This document shows positions 54,464-63,155 of a DNA stretch of 64,000 nt, in pieces (the first letter of the stretch is position 1; every line of letters starts with the position of its first letter). The position numbers and the translations under genes are program-made. The stretch covers positions 1-64,000 of the forward strand of contig JAJDDO010000024.1 in NCBI GenBank assembly GCA_029260265.1, written 5' to 3'. The notes under the pieces are model-generated. The model did no database searches, was not told where the DNA came from, and worked only from the letters and a program-made list of their open reading frames with translations. This DNA comes from Phycisphaerales bacterium. Lineage in GTDB: Bacteria > Planctomycetota > Phycisphaerae > Phycisphaerales > UBA1924.

Positions 54464-55117
54464 TTATGCTCGAATCTCACGGATGCCCGCGATTTTTTCA
54501 ACCATCGTGCGGACCGCCTGCCCGCGGTGTGAGAGCGCGTTCTTTTCTTCTGAGGTGAGTTGCGAACTCGCGGTGGTATGATCAGGTGCGACGAGGAAGA
54601 CGGGGTCGTAGCCAAATCCGCCTTCGCCGCGGGGGACATCGGGCGGCGATCCGATGCGCCCTTCAAAGGTGCCCGTTGATGTGGCAGCGATCTCGCCGGT
54701 CGGCGTCGCGAGGACCATGGTGCAGACGAACCTCGCGGATCGGTCCTCGGTGCTTTGGAGATCGAAGAGAAGCCGATCGATGTTTTTGGCGTCGCGTTGT
54801 TCACGGGACAGTGTTGCCGCCTCGCCCTCGGTCTGGCCGTCAAAGGCGTAATGGCTCGAGATGACACCCGGAGCACCGTCGAGCGCATCGACGATCAATC
54901 CGGAATCGTCTGCAAGGCACCAGTGGCCGGTTGCTTTGGCGTAGGCTTGGGCCTTGATGGTGGCGTTGGCGAGGAAGGTGGTGCCGGTCTCGTCAGGCTC
55001 ATCAAAGTTGCTCCCAAGTTCCGATAACCCAAGGATGGAGATCTCGGATTCATCGAGCAATGCCCGCATTTCTCGTATTTTTCCCGGATTTTGGGTCGCC
55101 AGAATGATCGTTGTCAT
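54464..55117 (-). CDS. rdgB: Non-canonical purine NTP pyrophosphatase (RdgB/HAM1)
   Basis: 217 residues. LATQNPGKIREM at the start, ETGTTFLANATIKA, LADDSGLIVDALDGAPGVIS and the C-terminal GEGGFGYDPVFL plus LSHRGQAV are the family's nucleotide and Mg-binding segments. It removes XTP/dITP from the nucleotide pool. No ribosome-binding site is clear. The gene is convergent with dnaK and divergent from the PfkB gene 54 bases away. Confidence 0.96.
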   Translation of the reverse strand: MTTIILATQNPGKIREMRALLDESEISILGLSELGSNFDEPDETGTTFLANATIKAQAYAKATGHWCLADDSGLIVDALDGAPGVISSHYAFDGQTEGEAATLSREQRDAKNIDRLLFDLQSTEDRSARFVCTMVLATPTGEIAATSTGTFEGRIGSPPDVPRGEGGFGYDPVFLVAPDHTTASSQLTSEEKNALSHRGQAVRTMVEKIAGIREIRA

Positions 55118-55171
55118 GCGAAAATGATACGGCTAAGGTTGTGGGCAAGAGAGAGTGGGGCACAGAAACGA

Positions 55172-56362
55172 ATGAATACGAAAGTACTATCGCGGATTGA
55201 CATGGCCAAGAACGCGGCCGACGCGCTCGAGGGCATCAGTGCGGATCAACTCAAGGCGTTGGGCTCGCTCGTTGGGTTCGACGGGTTTGTCGATTCGATC
55301 ATTCATGTTGTTGATCAGCGCCATTCTATGGCTCCTGATGATTATGACCGGATTCATACCATCCCCCAGTTTGCTGCCCGATGCGGCAGCGCGGCCAATC
55401 GCAGCGCAAACCTCGAGCTGGTTGTACGCGACACGCGGTTTGGCGGAAATGGACCGTTGATGAGCTCGGCGCTCGCTCGGCTCGGATCCGCGGTGACCTT
55501 TATCGGGGCAGTTGGGCTTGAGGATGATTGGTCTGTGCTTGATCCGATCTACCAGCCATTCGCAGAGCGGTGCGCGCGGGTCATCCCGATCTGCCCACCG
55601 GGGCGGACCGACGCGCTCGAGTTTGATGATGGAAAGATCATGCTCGGAAAACCCGAAGCGGTTCAACGGGTAACCTGGGATCAGATCAAGCATGCGGTTG
55701 GGCTCGAGCAGTTTGTTGCTCTGGTCAATGAATCGGCGATGCTCTCGGTTGTCAACTGGACATTGGTCAGCGGCGTTGAGGGGATCTGGCAAGGGATGAT
55801 GGAGGAGGTGTTCCCATCGCTCGATCGATCAAAGGCACGCTCAATGTTCATTGATCTCTCGGACCCCGCCAAGCGAACGGATGCGGACATCAAGCGGGCC
55901 TTGGGGCTCATCGCATCGATGCAAGAGTTTATGCCGGTGACGCTTGGGTTGAATCTTGCCGAGTCCGGGCGGATCGGGCGTGTGATTGGCGTCGATGTCT
56001 ATGATGACGAGCATAACCGGACGATCGCGGAGATGGTTCCTCAGGCGGCGTCGGTTATCCGCGAAAAACTCGGGATCGACTGCGTGGTGATTCATCAGCA
56101 TACCGGCGCAGGCGCTTCGGATGCAGATGGGAACTCGTACTGGTTTACGGGGCCATATACGCGTAAACCCAGGATATCGACGGGCGCGGGGGATCACTTC
56201 GGCGGCGGGTTCAGCTTCGCACGCGCCGCCGGGCTTGGGCTTGGTGAGGCTCTTGCAGCGGCGTGCGGTCTTGCCGGGGCGTATGTCCGAGATGGTCAAT
56301 CGCCAACCCGGTCGCGGCTGATCGAGTTCCTCCGTGATCTGCCCAATCCCGAGCTCGGCTAA
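55172..56362 (+). CDS. PfkB-family carbohydrate kinase
   Basis: About 396 residues from the ATG at 55172. The ribokinase-fold signature TGAGDHFGGGF (about 347-357) holds the catalytic Asp, and FGGNGPLMSSALARLG is the N-terminal substrate-binding segment. It is longer than ribokinase (about 310) because of an N-terminal about 50-residue helical region and loops. The sugar substrate cannot be told. It lies 59 bases before the ALDH gene and upstream of rpiA in the same direction, hinting at a carbohydrate operon. Confidence 0.85.
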   Translation: MNTKVLSRIDMAKNAADALEGISADQLKALGSLVGFDGFVDSIIHVVDQRHSMAPDDYDRIHTIPQFAARCGSAANRSANLELVVRDTRFGGNGPLMSSALARLGSAVTFIGAVGLEDDWSVLDPIYQPFAERCARVIPICPPGRTDALEFDDGKIMLGKPEAVQRVTWDQIKHAVGLEQFVALVNESAMLSVVNWTLVSGVEGIWQGMMEEVFPSLDRSKARSMFIDLSDPAKRTDADIKRALGLIASMQEFMPVTLGLNLAESGRIGRVIGVDVYDDEHNRTIAEMVPQAASVIREKLGIDCVVIHQHTGAGASDADGNSYWFTGPYTRKPRISTGAGDHFGGGFSFARAAGLGLGEALAAACGLAGAYVRDGQSPTRSRLIEFLRDLPNPELG

Positions 56363-56421
56363 CCTGAGCAAGTGTGAATTGCGGGCGTGTCCGGGCGGCT
56401 TTGGTTGCGTACTGTTGCGCA

Positions 56422-57966
56422 ATGACACACGAACTACTCAAAAGACTCGGCCTCACAAACGACCCGCGCGTGGTGATGGATTTCACAGGAAACGAAACCC
56501 CAGAATCATCCGGGATCGTCCTCTCGATGAACCCCGCCACGGGCAAGCCCATCGCGGGTGTTCGGCTTGATGACGCTCAAGCCTATGAAGACACGACCGC
56601 CCGCGCCGCGGCAGCGTTTAAGGAGTGGCGGAAAATCCCGGCCCCTAAGCGAGGCGAGCTCGTTCGTCGAATCGGGAACGCCTATCGCGAGGTGCTCGAA
56701 GACCTCGGGTCTTTGGTCGCTCTTGAGATGGGCAAGATCAAGGCGGAGGGGATCGGCGAGGTTCAAGAGACGATCGACATCGCGGACTTCGCGGTCGGGC
56801 AGTCTCGTCAGTTGACCGGGATCACCATGCCCTCGGAACGCCCGCTGCACACGATGAAGGAGCAGTGGCTCCCGCTTGGACCGATGGGGATCATCACGGC
56901 GTTCAACTTTCCCAATGCGGTGTGGGGATGGAACGCGATGCTCGGCGCCATCGCCGGCGACACGATGGTCTGGAAACCATCCTTGATCGCGCCATTGACC
57001 GCGATCGCGACCAACAACATCGCCCAACGGATCGCATCGGAGATGGGGTACGAAGATATCTTCCAACTCGTCATCGGCACCGATGATGTGGTTGGTGAAT
57101 CAATGATCGCCGACAAGCGGTACCCACTGATCTCCGCGACGGGGTCATGCCGGATGGGCCGACATGTCAGCTCGGTTGTTGCCGGGCGGTTGGGCAAGTG
57201 CCTACTGGAACTCGGCGGCAACAACGCGGTCATCATCGAGCCCGATGCGAATCTTGATCTCGCGCTCAAGTCAACGGTCTTTGGCTCGGTTGGCACCTGC
57301 GGGCAGCGGTGCACCTCGACACGACGAATGCTGATCCATGAATCCATCGCGGATGACTTTGTTGCCAAGCTGGTCAAGGCGTACGAAACGGTACGCCTGG
57401 GCGACCCGCTCGCCGAGGGCACGCTTGTTGGGCCGTTGATCAATGAGCAGTCGGTCGAAGCCTTTGAGAGCGCGATCGCGACGGCCAAGGAGCAGGGCGC
57501 GACCGTATTGACGGGCGGCACTCGCGCCAAGATGGTCGGTGATTTGGTCGACGGGCACTTCGTTGTGCCGGCGGTGGTTCGGGCGCCTGCGGGCAATGAT
57601 CTGCCGGTCGCGATGGAAGAAACTTTCGCGCCCATCTTGTATGTGTTCACTTACTCGACGCTTGAAGAGGCGATTGAGATGCAGAACAGCGTGGATCAAG
57701 GGCTCAGCAGCGCGATCTTTGCAGGAAGCTCGAATGCGGCGCAGAGATTTCTTGATCCGTCCGGCGCGGGCTCGGATTGCGGCTTAGCATATGTCAACCT
57801 CGGAACAAGCGGCGCAGAAATCGGCGGCGCGTTCGGGGGCGAAAAAGATACCGGCGGGGGGCGTGAATCAGGTTCGGATTCATGGAAGGCGTACATGCGA
57901 CGCCAGACATGCACCACCAGCTTTGGAGATGAGTTTGCTTTGGCACAGGGGATCCGCTTTGAGTGA
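56422..57966 (+). CDS. ALDH7-type aldehyde dehydrogenase
   Basis: 514 residues from the ATG at 56422. Substrate and cofactor motifs are FNFPNAVWGWN, LLELGGNNA (catalytic Glu; the NNA form is typical of the ALDH7/antiquitin, alpha-aminoadipic semialdehyde dehydrogenase group) and GTCGQRCTSTRR (catalytic Cys), then EETFAPILYV. It would oxidise an aldehyde with NAD, possibly 2-aminoadipate semialdehyde in lysine breakdown, but no other lysine-catabolism gene is near. Its stop overlaps the rpiA start. Confidence 0.9.
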   Translation: MTHELLKRLGLTNDPRVVMDFTGNETPESSGIVLSMNPATGKPIAGVRLDDAQAYEDTTARAAAAFKEWRKIPAPKRGELVRRIGNAYREVLEDLGSLVALEMGKIKAEGIGEVQETIDIADFAVGQSRQLTGITMPSERPLHTMKEQWLPLGPMGIITAFNFPNAVWGWNAMLGAIAGDTMVWKPSLIAPLTAIATNNIAQRIASEMGYEDIFQLVIGTDDVVGESMIADKRYPLISATGSCRMGRHVSSVVAGRLGKCLLELGGNNAVIIEPDANLDLALKSTVFGSVGTCGQRCTSTRRMLIHESIADDFVAKLVKAYETVRLGDPLAEGTLVGPLINEQSVEAFESAIATAKEQGATVLTGGTRAKMVGDLVDGHFVVPAVVRAPAGNDLPVAMEETFAPILYVFTYSTLEEAIEMQNSVDQGLSSAIFAGSSNAAQRFLDPSGAGSDCGLAYVNLGTSGAEIGGAFGGEKDTGGGRESGSDSWKAYMRRQTCTTSFGDEFALAQGIRFE

Positions 57967-58645
57967 GCAAGAAACCGCCGACGCCCTCGCGCTCAGCGCG
58001 GTCGGGCTTGTCGCCAACAAAATGATCATCGGGCTTGGTGCGGGCAAGACCGCATCGCGAGGCATCCACGCGCTCTCCGAGCGCGTCAAGAGTGAAGCGC
58101 TCGATGTGCAGTGCGTTGCCGCATCGCAGAGAGCAGAGGACTACGCGCGTCAGCTTGGGTTGCGTGTGATTGACTTTGGCGATCTTGAAGAGGTTGATAT
58201 TCTGATTGACGGGGCCGACGAGGTTGACCGGACCATGTCGGTCATGAAGGGGTCGCGCGGTGCGATGACCCGCGAGCGGATCTTGTGCTGGGCATCGAAC
58301 CTAACGGTGTTCATGGTGCACGCGGATAAGGTCGCCGAGACTCAGGTTGGGATCCAATGTCCGCTCCCGATCGCGATCATGCCATACGGGCTCTCCTCGA
58401 CGCGCAAAGCGCTACGCCACATCGGGATCAACGGCGTCATCCGCTCAGATCACAACGGCGGGCAGTTCACCACCGACAACAACAACCTCGTGCTTGATGT
58501 CGTGCTGCGTGGTGACGAAGACCTCGCCCAACTCGCATCGGAACTCAACGATATCCCCGGCGTGATCGACCACGGATTGTTCATCGACGAGGCGGACATC
58601 ATCTTGATCGAGCACGAAGGGGAGATCGAACGCCTCGAGCGATGA
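57959..58645 (+). CDS. rpiA: Ribose-5-phosphate isomerase A
   Basis: 228 residues from the TTG at 57959, which has AGGGGA at a six-base spacing and overlaps the ALDH stop by eight bases; an ATG at 57929 is possible. It interconverts ribulose-5-phosphate and ribose-5-phosphate. LIDGADEVD (catalytic Asp residues) and FTTDNNNLVLDV are standard. The phosphate-binding loop reads GLGAGKTAS instead of the usual GxGTGSTA, and KGSRGAMTRE replaces KGGGGAL-RE. The loop changes may alter phosphate binding. Confidence 0.9.
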   Translation: MSEQETADALALSAVGLVANKMIIGLGAGKTASRGIHALSERVKSEALDVQCVAASQRAEDYARQLGLRVIDFGDLEEVDILIDGADEVDRTMSVMKGSRGAMTRERILCWASNLTVFMVHADKVAETQVGIQCPLPIAIMPYGLSSTRKALRHIGINGVIRSDHNGGQFTTDNNNLVLDVVLRGDEDLAQLASELNDIPGVIDHGLFIDEADIILIEHEGEIERLER

Positions 58646-58701
58646 AGAGAGCCCTACTCGTTGGTTGGGCCGCGAAATGTTGCCGGTCACAGAAGATGAT
58701 T

Positions 58702-60177
58702 TTACTGCCCCTGCGCCAGTGAGAACCCTCGCACGCCGTCGTACATTTTGATCGGGATAAAGTCGGTGACCGAGAACTTTTCAGCGACCTTGGCGAGCAA
58801 GTGCACGGTGGGTCCCTGACCGATCACAGATCCTTCTTTGAGCTCAAAGCGGACGCACGATTCATTGACGATCTCGGTGTAGGGCGAGCCCACGGGCCAG
58901 ACCTGGGTGCCGCGGTTAGAGATCACGGTGAGCTTGAACGGCGTGGATTCACAAATCCGTTGCAGCTTGGCCGCAAGATCCAGCGGTGTCAGGGTGGTCT
59001 CGAGGAAGAGGTCACAGCCGCACACAACGCTCTTGACCTGCTCGTTGGTCACCATCATCTCGTTGACGCTCGGGCGAACGGGGGGCGTATGGCTCGGCTC
59101 ATCGTTCGGTGGAACAGCGCACCCGTCGATGGTTGATGGGGATTTGCCGAGGTTGCTTGCGATCGCTTCCGCGAAGGCCATGGTGCCGACCGGTTCGCCG
59201 TCGCCCTTGACATCTCCGGTATGCACGCCGGATTCGAGTGTGTGCAGCAGCGAGTTTTCGATGATCGCAGCCGATTTTCGCATCCCGATATGGCGCAGCA
59301 TGATCAGCCCAGAAAGCAGCAGGCTGGTCGGATTGGCGAGGTCTTTGTTGGCGATGTCGGGCGCGGTGCCGTGGACGGCTTCAAAGATCGAGATCTGATC
59401 ACCGATGTTCGCCGATGGCGCGAACCCAAGCCCGCCGACAAGCCCGGCGGCAAGGTCAGAGACAATATCGCCCTGCAGGTTGGTCAGCACAATCATCTTG
59501 TACTTGTCCGGGCGGAGAACCAGATTCATGCACAGCGCGTCGATAATCACATCCTCGGTTTCGATCTGAGGGAAGTCTTGAGAGATAAACCGGAACCGAT
59601 CGAGGAAGGTCCCATCGGTCATCTTCATGATGTTGGCCTTGTGCCCGCAGGTGACGCGGTCGATGCCGAAGCTCTCGGCGGTCTCGAAAGCGAACTTGCA
59701 GATCTGGTCGCACCCCGGGGTGGTGATGAGCCGCTTGGCGACATAGGAATCGGGTGTGACCCGGTGCTCAATCCCGCCGTAGGTGTCTTCGACATTCTCT
59801 CGGACGACATAGAAATCTACCGGAACACCGGCGCGAGAGTAGACAGTCTCGACTCCGGGCAGGGTCTGGAAGTGACGGAGGTTGGCAAAGGCGCCGAAGG
59901 TTTTACGGAGCGTGACATTGATCGATTTGCCGCCGCCCCCGATTGGGGTGCCCATTGGTCCTTTATAGAGGATGCCGGTTTCTTCGATGATTTCGATCGC
60001 CTCGTCGCTCATCCCGCGGGTCTCGCCGGTGGCGAAGACCGATTGCCCCATCTGCACCTCGGTGAACTCGATGTGATCGAGCACGCCGGCTGCTTGGAAG
60101 ATGTGCAGACATGCACGAGTAATTTCGGGCCCGATGCCGTCACCTGGTGCGAGCGCGATGCGGATTTTGCCTGCCAT
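58702..60177 (-). CDS. Isocitrate dehydrogenase, Thermus-type (isocitrate/isopropylmalate family)
   Basis: 491 residues. GAGGTG precedes the ATG. APGDGIGPEI, GGGGKSINVTLRKTFGAFANLR, the active-site YGGIEHR and HKANIMKMTDG, and NLQGDIVSDLAAG define the beta-decarboxylating dehydrogenases. The about 150-residue C-terminal extension after the core is found in the Thermus thermophilus type of IDH, which supports oxidation of isocitrate to 2-oxoglutarate in the TCA cycle. Cofactor (NAD or NADP) is not clear by eye. An LeuB or TtuC role is less likely because of the extension. Confidence 0.88.
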   Translation of the reverse strand: MAGKIRIALAPGDGIGPEITRACLHIFQAAGVLDHIEFTEVQMGQSVFATGETRGMSDEAIEIIEETGILYKGPMGTPIGGGGKSINVTLRKTFGAFANLRHFQTLPGVETVYSRAGVPVDFYVVRENVEDTYGGIEHRVTPDSYVAKRLITTPGCDQICKFAFETAESFGIDRVTCGHKANIMKMTDGTFLDRFRFISQDFPQIETEDVIIDALCMNLVLRPDKYKMIVLTNLQGDIVSDLAAGLVGGLGFAPSANIGDQISIFEAVHGTAPDIANKDLANPTSLLLSGLIMLRHIGMRKSAAIIENSLLHTLESGVHTGDVKGDGEPVGTMAFAEAIASNLGKSPSTIDGCAVPPNDEPSHTPPVRPSVNEMMVTNEQVKSVVCGCDLFLETTLTPLDLAAKLQRICESTPFKLTVISNRGTQVWPVGSPYTEIVNESCVRFELKEGSVIGQGPTVHLLAKVAEKFSVTDFIPIKMYDGVRGFSLAQGQ

Positions 60178-60309
60178 GATTCACCTCAATTGGGGGAAGA
60201 AAACGGGTCTGTATCTTCAAGATCGGCACGATAGGCGCTCCGGGTGAACGGGAGAATTGGATCGGTTCATCACGATGCATTGGGTCGGCGAAAAATGCCG
60301 ATTCAACCG

Positions 60310-60948
60310 CTAAAACTCGTCTTCAAGATCGCCCTGCTGGAGAGGGCGAGAGACCGTATGCGATTCATTGAACCATTTGTTGAGATCGACGAGCCGTGCG
60401 CGTTCGTTGGCGAACGGCCAGGTCGGGCAATCCCCCGCTACTCGATCGCCGGTCACCGGGCAGGTGGTCTCGGGGCGTGCGTTGAGGGCTGCCGATCCGG
60501 CGCGGTCCATCCACTGATCGGGCACATCAAACTCGAACAATCGGTCTTCCTCACCGGTTGCGGTGATCGAGATCCGCGCGGCGCCATCGGGCAGTGCATC
60601 TTCGATCTTCTCGGCCCATTCAATGAGCACGATGGCTGAACCATCGGTGACCCGGTCCCATCCGAGGGCATCGAGCTCGGAGTCATCGCCGAGCCGATAG
60701 CAATCCAGATGGGCGATCGTCGGCGAGCCCTTGGTCTCGTAAAGATTCATGATTACATAGGTCGGTGAAGAAACCTGAGCAAGATCATGGCGGAGCGCCT
60801 TGGCCAATGCTCGCGTAAAGGTTGTCTTGCCCGCGCCCATCTCGCCGTCGAGTCGGATGATGTCACCCGGACGAACAATCGCGGAGAAATCCCACGCGAT
60901 GGTGTCGGTCTGGGTCAATGAGTTGGACGCGCGTTGTATCCTTGTCAT
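60310..60948 (-). CDS. tsaE: TsaE tRNA-modification ATPase fused to a YacG-like domain
   Basis: 212 residues. The N-terminal about 150 are TsaE (YjeE): P-loop GEMGAGKTTF, SSPTYVIMNLYE, HLDCYRLG and IEWAEKIEDALP. TsaE assists TsaB/TsaD in making t6A on tRNAs. The C-terminal about 55 residues (CPVTGDRVAGDCPTWPF then ANERARLVDLNKWFNE) match the gyrase-inhibitor YacG fold (pattern CPxC...PFCSxRCxxxDLgxW), but only the first zinc Cys remains; the others are Thr and Ala. The fusion is not a usual TsaE. It lies 30 bases after thiL in the same direction. Confidence 0.9.
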   Translation of the reverse strand: MTRIQRASNSLTQTDTIAWDFSAIVRPGDIIRLDGEMGAGKTTFTRALAKALRHDLAQVSSPTYVIMNLYETKGSPTIAHLDCYRLGDDSELDALGWDRVTDGSAIVLIEWAEKIEDALPDGAARISITATGEEDRLFEFDVPDQWMDRAGSAALNARPETTCPVTGDRVAGDCPTWPFANERARLVDLNKWFNESHTVSRPLQQGDLEDEF

Positions 60949-60978
60949 GCTTGATTGTTGGCCCGCCGGCGAGCCGAA

Positions 60979-61893
60979 TCAGTGGTCCCACCCGAGTTCT
61001 TGCCCGCCGTGGGCGTGCCCATCGGGGGCGACGATGATCGCCCCCGCCGATTCCTTCCGCTTGGGCACGCGGACGACGCCGATCGGTCCGATCAGCAGCG
61101 GCGAGGTCGGGGGGAGGTCCGCGTGCGGATCAATACTCAAGATGAGTTCGTAGTCTTCGCCATCACTGAACGCCCGCTTCCAACCCTCGCAAGAATGATG
61201 AATCGGCACATCGGCTGCAGAGATTTCAATGCAGACTTGCGAGGCTTTGGCGATCCGGTCGCAGTCACGCCCGAGCCCATCCGAGAGGTCCATCATCGCG
61301 TGTACACCCGAACCTTCTCTCGATGCCCACCGCCCCAGTTCTATACGCGGGTCGAATCGCAGATGATGCCCGGTTTCAAAGCTCGCGCCGATCGGACCGC
61401 TGATGTAGATCAGATCACCCGGCTTGGCACCGGATCGGAGGATGGGCGTATGCCCGGCGTCGATCACGCCGCCGATGGTAACGGAGAGCACCATCGGCGA
61501 ATCCGTCTTTGCATGCGTCGCGATGTCGCCGCCGACCAGCGGGCAGCCCCAATGCTTTGCCCACCTACTCATCGCGTCGAAGAGCTCGTTGCTGTGCGGA
61601 TAATCTTTGCAAAGCGTTCCGCTCGCCAATGCCCACGCGGGGGTGCCCCCCATCGCGGCGATATCCGAGACGGAGCGTGCGATGGATTTGCGTGCGATCA
61701 GATCGACCGGGGTGGCGGGCTCAAAGTGTCGCCCCTCGACAAGCTGATCGACCGTCAAGAACGAGGTGCTCCCATTGGATGAACGAACAATCGCACAATC
61801 ATCGCCCGGGCCGGCGATGACCTCGCACCCGCCGCCCGCATCGAGACCGATGGAACGAGAGGCGATATGGGCGTGGAGTTCAGATTCTCGCAT
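60979..61893 (-). CDS. thiL: Thiamine-monophosphate kinase
   Basis: 304 residues. GPGDDCAIV, FLTVDQLVEGRHF, ARKSIARSVSDIAAMGG, VGGDIATH and MMDLSDGLGRDCDRIA are the ATP and Mg-binding motifs of the AIR synthase-like ThiL family. It makes thiamine diphosphate from thiamine monophosphate. It is followed by the tsaE fusion; no other thi genes are nearby. Confidence 0.95.
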   Translation of the reverse strand: MRESELHAHIASRSIGLDAGGGCEVIAGPGDDCAIVRSSNGSTSFLTVDQLVEGRHFEPATPVDLIARKSIARSVSDIAAMGGTPAWALASGTLCKDYPHSNELFDAMSRWAKHWGCPLVGGDIATHAKTDSPMVLSVTIGGVIDAGHTPILRSGAKPGDLIYISGPIGASFETGHHLRFDPRIELGRWASREGSGVHAMMDLSDGLGRDCDRIAKASQVCIEISAADVPIHHSCEGWKRAFSDGEDYELILSIDPHADLPPTSPLLIGPIGVVRVPKRKESAGAIIVAPDGHAHGGQELGWDH

Positions 61894-61908
61894 TGATTGA
61901 TTCGATGC

Positions 61909-62157
61909 TTAGGCGCTCTTGCACTCGTCGCTGCCGCAACCGCAGCAGGATTTCTTGCAGGTATTCATCCCGCAGAGCTTGTACGCCGGGCAGAACCCGA
62001 AAAGCCCGGTGAGCAGCATGATTGCGCCGATCGCCGCGATGACGATACCGAGCAGGCTCCCCGCCATGACATCAAACTCGATGTATGCGAGTGTCAGGGC
62101 GATGAGCCCGAGGATAACCCGGACGATTCGGTCTGCGTTGCCTTCATTCAGTTTCAT
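61909..62157 (-). CDS. DUF2892 membrane protein with Cys-rich tail
   Basis: 82 residues. AAAGGG precedes the ATG at 62157. MKLNEGNADRIVRVILGL is the standard DUF2892 start, followed by two membrane helices (ALTLAYIEFDVMAGSLLGIV; AIGAIMLLTGLFGFCPAY). The C-terminal CGMNTCKKSCCGCGSDEC has seven Cys in 18 residues, beyond the few of typical members, suggesting metal or sulfur binding. Some homologues fuse to rhodanese (YgaP), consistent with sulfur chemistry. It is followed by thiL. Confidence 0.85.
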   Translation of the reverse strand: MKLNEGNADRIVRVILGLIALTLAYIEFDVMAGSLLGIVIAAIGAIMLLTGLFGFCPAYKLCGMNTCKKSCCGCGSDECKSA

Positions 62158-62183
62158 TGTCGTTCCCTTTCTTAGTCGTTCAA

Positions 62184-63101
62184 TCACGCGTCTGCGGGCG
62201 CTTTGGTATCTTCTAAGACTCTGCTTGCGTATTTGTTCATTGCATCGCGGAGCTGCTCGAAGCTGTCGAGCACATACACGATATCCTGGAAATGATCGAT
62301 CTCGAATGGGGTGTTGATCACGCGATCCATATCAAACGGTCGGCGTTCGATCTCGCCGTTGTGCCTCCCGCCCGTGCCCTCGGGTGCATTGAGCGCGTAT
62401 TCAGATTCTGCGTGCGAGGAGATTGTCCCCGATCCATACACCTTGAGCTTCCCGCCCTCGGAGATCAGCCCGAACTCGACGGTGAACCAGAAGAGCCTGG
62501 CGAGCGCTTCCTCGTGCTCGGGCCCGGCGAGCAATGCCGCCTTGCCATAGGTCTGCAGGAAATCAGCAAAGACCGGGTCGGCGTGCAAGGGCACATGCCC
62601 GAAGACATCATGGAAGATGTCGGGCTCGGGGAGGTAATCAATTTTATCCATCGGGCGGATGATGACCGTCGAGGGGAACTCTCGCCGCGAAAGGCACGCG
62701 AAGAACGCCTTGGCCGGCAGGTATCCGGGCACCGGGCACGATTGCCATCCGGTGAGCTCGCGGAGGTACTCGTTGATCCCCTTGATGGTCCGTCCCTTTA
62801 TATAAGGATCAGGCACCTCACCAAAGAGCAACGGCACACGATCAGGTGTCAGGCGGATCGCGTGCAAACCGGCGAGGTAGGTATCCGATGCCTGCTGTTC
62901 GAGCACATCCCATCGTTTTTCCCAGAGGGTCTTCCAGACCTTGTGGTTCTCCTCGGAGTACCGGTCATAGTTCTGCTTGACATAGAACTCCTCGACATTA
63001 ATTTTGGAATGGTGGAGTTGAGCCGAATCGTCGGCGGCCTTCTGGGCCCGGTCAAACTCGTCGCCATCAATGATGTTGTTGTAGCCGATATCCGCACGCA
63101 T
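62184..63101 (-). CDS. phhA: Phenylalanine-4-hydroxylase
   Basis: 305 residues. AGGAGG precedes the ATG. It is an iron- and pterin-dependent aromatic amino acid hydroxylase: the iron ligands HDVFGH (about 160) and FWFTVEFGL (Glu) are present. GTISSHAESEYAL and the C-terminal FDMDRVINTPFEIDHFQ also fit. It converts phenylalanine to tyrosine. No pterin-recycling gene (phhB) is adjacent. Confidence 0.95.
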   Translation of the reverse strand: MRADIGYNNIIDGDEFDRAQKAADDSAQLHHSKINVEEFYVKQNYDRYSEENHKVWKTLWEKRWDVLEQQASDTYLAGLHAIRLTPDRVPLLFGEVPDPYIKGRTIKGINEYLRELTGWQSCPVPGYLPAKAFFACLSRREFPSTVIIRPMDKIDYLPEPDIFHDVFGHVPLHADPVFADFLQTYGKAALLAGPEHEEALARLFWFTVEFGLISEGGKLKVYGSGTISSHAESEYALNAPEGTGGRHNGEIERRPFDMDRVINTPFEIDHFQDIVYVLDSFEQLRDAMNKYASRVLEDTKAPADA

Positions 63102-63155
63102 GGGAATGCCTCCTGGTTGCTCTATTCTAGAGCAAGGAATCCTGTTTTTTGGAGA

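Noticed and set aside
59221-60234. 337-residue open frame on + strand
   Set aside because: Antisense shadow of the isocitrate dehydrogenase gene.
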